Positions 61,647 to 64,000 of a stretch of DNA of 64,000 nucleotides are shown one piece after another. Below the pieces are notes generated by a model. The model saw only the letters and a program-made list of their open reading frames with translations. It had not been told where the DNA came from and made no database searches. This stretch comes from Porticoccus sp950063125 (GTDB lineage: Bacteria > Pseudomonadota > Gammaproteobacteria > Pseudomonadales > Porticoccaceae): the NCBI RefSeq assembly GCF_963973895.1, contig NZ_CAXBBF010000002.1, one strand, 5' to 3'. The number at the start of each line of letters is the position of its first letter. The first letter of the stretch is position 1. Position numbers and translations under genes: made by a program.

Positions 61647-64000
61647 TGTCGATTTTGTCACTACCGCCAGTCAACACAGCTGGCGACAAGCGCGTTTGGC
61701 AGGATGTAAACGGCGGCAGCGCTCTGGTCATTGCCGAGGCAAGCCAACAAGTGCCGGGGCTGACCGTCGTCATTGCAGACTCGGCAAAAGCAGCAGCTGA
61801 GCTGGAATCCGAACTGCGATTCTTCCTCGGCGAGGGGGTCGCTGTACTCCATTTCCCTGATTGGGAAACCCTACCCTACGATATTTTTTCGCCGCATCAG
61901 GATATTGTCTCCGAACGATTGCGCACCCTGTCCCGTTTACCGCAAACCCGTAGCGGTGTCGTGATAGTGCCCGTCGGCACCCTGATGCACCGCTTGCCGC
62001 CCACGGAGTTCGTCAATCAGCGCGCCTTCGATTACCGACGTGGTGATCAACTGAACCTCGATACAGTGCGCACCCAACTGGAGTCCGCCGGCTATCGCTG
62101 TGTTGATACAGTCGCCGAACACGGTGAATATGCTGTTCGGGGCGCGCTGATTGATATCTTTCCGATGGGCGCCACGCTACCTTTTCGGATCGATCTGTTC
62201 GACGATGAAATTGAGACGCTCCGCACCTTCGACCCGGACACCCAGCGCACGCTGGAACAAACCGATCACATACACCTTCTGCCCGCACGGGAAGTCCCAC
62301 TGGACAAACCGGCTATCCGGCGCTTTCAGGACAACTGGCTATCCCGCTTTGATGTCGATGAGCGGCGCTGCCCGGTCTTCAGGGATGTCAGTGAGGGTAT
62401 TCCACCCCAGGGAATCGAGTATTTTCTGCCCCTGTTTTTTGAAGAAACCGCCACCCTGTTTGACTACCTGCCCGATCACAGTCTTATCTTTACCGAAGGA
62501 GCCATAGAACAGGCCGCTGAAAAATTCTGGCACGACGCCAGCCAGCGCTACCAGGAATACGGTATTGATCCAACCAGACCCCTGCTCCCGCCGGCAGCCT
62601 TATTTATCCCGGTCGAAGAACTGTTCGGCCATCTGAAGAAATACCCCTGCACACGAATCAATAGTGAATTCGAGCAGCAGAAAAATCGTTTTTCCCTGCA
62701 CATATCCCCACCACCGCCGGTGGCGATTGATGCCAAGTCAGACAATCCCCTGAAAAAACTCCAGGATCATCTGGCCAACGCCAGACAGCGGGTGCTTATC
62801 TGTGCGGAATCGGCGGGCCGCAGGGAAACCCTGCTGGGCTTGCTCGGCCGCCAGTCTATTCGTCCAGAGGACGTACCCGACTGGCAGTCTTTTGCCGAAG
62901 GTACACAAGCCCTCGCCATAACCGCCTACCCGCTGACCCGCGGCTTTGTTGTTTCGCCGGCAAATATCTGCCTGATTACCGAGACAGAGCTGTTTGGTCA
63001 GCAGGTCATGCAACGTCGCCGACGCAACAAAGAGCGCAACGATGCCGACCAGGTCATCAAAAACCTGACCGAGCTGAGTGTGGGGGCACCCGTGGTCCAC
63101 ATCGACCACGGTGTCGGCCGTTACCTGGGATTGCAGACCATCACTGCCAGTGGCGAACCGCAGGAATTTCTGACGTTATCCTATGCCGATCAGGCAAAAC
63201 TCTACGTCCCGGTGTCATCGCTGCACCTAATCAGCCGTTACAGTGGTGCGGAAGACAGCCTGGCACCCTTACACCGACTGGGCACAGACCAGTGGCAAAG
63301 GGCCAGAGACAAGGCCCTGCGACAGATCCGTGATACCGCCACCGAGCTGCTGGACATCTATGCGACGCGGGCAGCGCGCAAGGGGTTTGCCTGCCGCGAC
63401 CCGGCAGCAGACTACCGCGCTTTCTGTGCAGATTTCCCCTTTGAGGAAACGCCCGATCAGCTGGACACCATCGAGGCCGTCAGGCGGGACATGCTGGCTG
63501 AGCAGCCCATGGACCGGCTTGTCTGCGGGGATGTTGGCTTCGGAAAAACGGAAGTCGCCATGCGCGCCGCCTTTATTGCAGTGGCCAGCGGCAAACAGGT
63601 GGTGATGCTGGTTCCGACTACCCTTCTGGCCCATCAGCACCTGGAAAACTTTCGCGACCGCTTTGCCAACTGGCCGGTCACTATCGAGGAGCTGTCGCGG
63701 TTCCGTTCAGACAAGGAACAACAGGAGGTTCTCCACCGTGCCGGTCTGGGAAAAGTCGATATTCTGATCGGCACTCACAAGCTGCTCCATGCCAAAGTGA
63801 ATTACAAGAATCTGGGGCTGCTCATTATTGATGAAGAACACCGCTTCGGCGTACGCCAGAAAGAACAGATCAAGGCGCTGCGAGCCGAAGTGGACATCCT
63901 GACACTGACGGCCACCCCCATTCCACGCACCCTGAACATGTCGATGTCAGGCATTCGGGATCTGTCGATTATCGCTACCCCCCCTGCGAGAAGGCTCTCG
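61647..64000 (+). CDS. mfd: Transcription-repair coupling factor Mfd (partial, cut by window end)
   Basis: Mfd releases RNA polymerase stalled at DNA damage and recruits UvrA. The first 784 codons of about 1150 are present. The UvrB-homology module has LHFPDWETLPYDIFSPHQD. The RNA polymerase interaction domain has GAPVVHIDHGVGRYLGL. The translocase has Walker A GDVGFGKTEVA, LVPTTLLAHQH, the DEEHRFGV box and LTLTATPIPRTL. Start is ATG 61647. The gene continues beyond 64000; the C-terminal UvrA-inhibiting domain is not visible. Confidence 0.97.

Noticed and set aside
1..64000. CRISPR arrays, transposases, phage genes, toxin-antitoxin or defence islands
   Set aside because: None found on reading both strands; no regularly spaced repeats and no recognisable proteins of these kinds.

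Overview
The window is a single stretch of chromosome from a Gammaproteobacterium. Several blocks keep a gene order known from Pseudomonas: gacA-uvrC-pgsA-tRNA, comEC-exbBD-lpxK-kdsB-murB, mltD/gloB-methyltransferase-rnhA-dnaQ-fimL-nudC, and nqrABCDEF-apbE-nqrM next to a long GAPDH and mfd. The Na+-translocating NADH dehydrogenase, an integron attC-like site and a moderate base composition suggest a marine relative of the Pseudomonadales/Cellvibrionales. This placement is inference from gene order and protein motifs; no 16S rRNA gene is present.

Layout. 1-1611: an AT-rich alpha/beta hydrolase gene, an attC-like palindrome and a Ca2+/Na+ exchanger. 1986-5702 (minus): tRNA-Leu, a truncated copy of its 5' end, tRNA-Cys, pgsA, uvrC, gacA. 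5725-15105 (minus): alkB-type dioxygenase, then the envelope operon comEC-exbB-exbD-msbA-lpxK-kdsB-ptp-murB. 15313-20677: patatin, yccA-tusE, pterin dehydratase, a membrane protein, a small soluble protein, trmA. 20824-24379: an accessory-like run of small exported, lipo- and membrane proteins with several hairpins. 24451-31962: rmuC divergent from an AddB/AddA-like nuclease-helicase pair. 32092-38604: aroF, a TetR regulator, nfuA, metH and a DUF2970 protein. 38694-41202: a 43-residue membrane protein and the cysI-DUF934 sulfite reductase pair. 41339-51750: CPA2 antiporter, sohB, nudC, fimL, dnaQ, rnhA, gloB, mltD. 51783-61576: the complete nqr operon with its flavinylation and iron-loading accessories, GAPDH and a lipoprotein. 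61647-64000: the 5' two thirds of mfd, cut by the window end.

The genes form coherent sets: lipid A, KDO and peptidoglycan precursor supply with proton-driven ExbBD and DNA uptake (comEC); DNA repair (uvrC, alkB, AddAB-like pair, rmuC, mfd, dnaQ); methionine, sulfur and aromatic synthesis (metH, cysI, aroF, nfuA); and sodium-motive respiration (nqr). No transposase, phage, CRISPR array or defence island is visible. The least explained material is the left edge (integron-like site, partial tRNA repeat), the small-protein region 18.6-24 kb, and two leaders in which a perfect inverted repeat covers the ribosome binding site (lipoprotein at 21716, antiporter at 41339). No clearly new multi-gene system was found; these small elements are the best leads.
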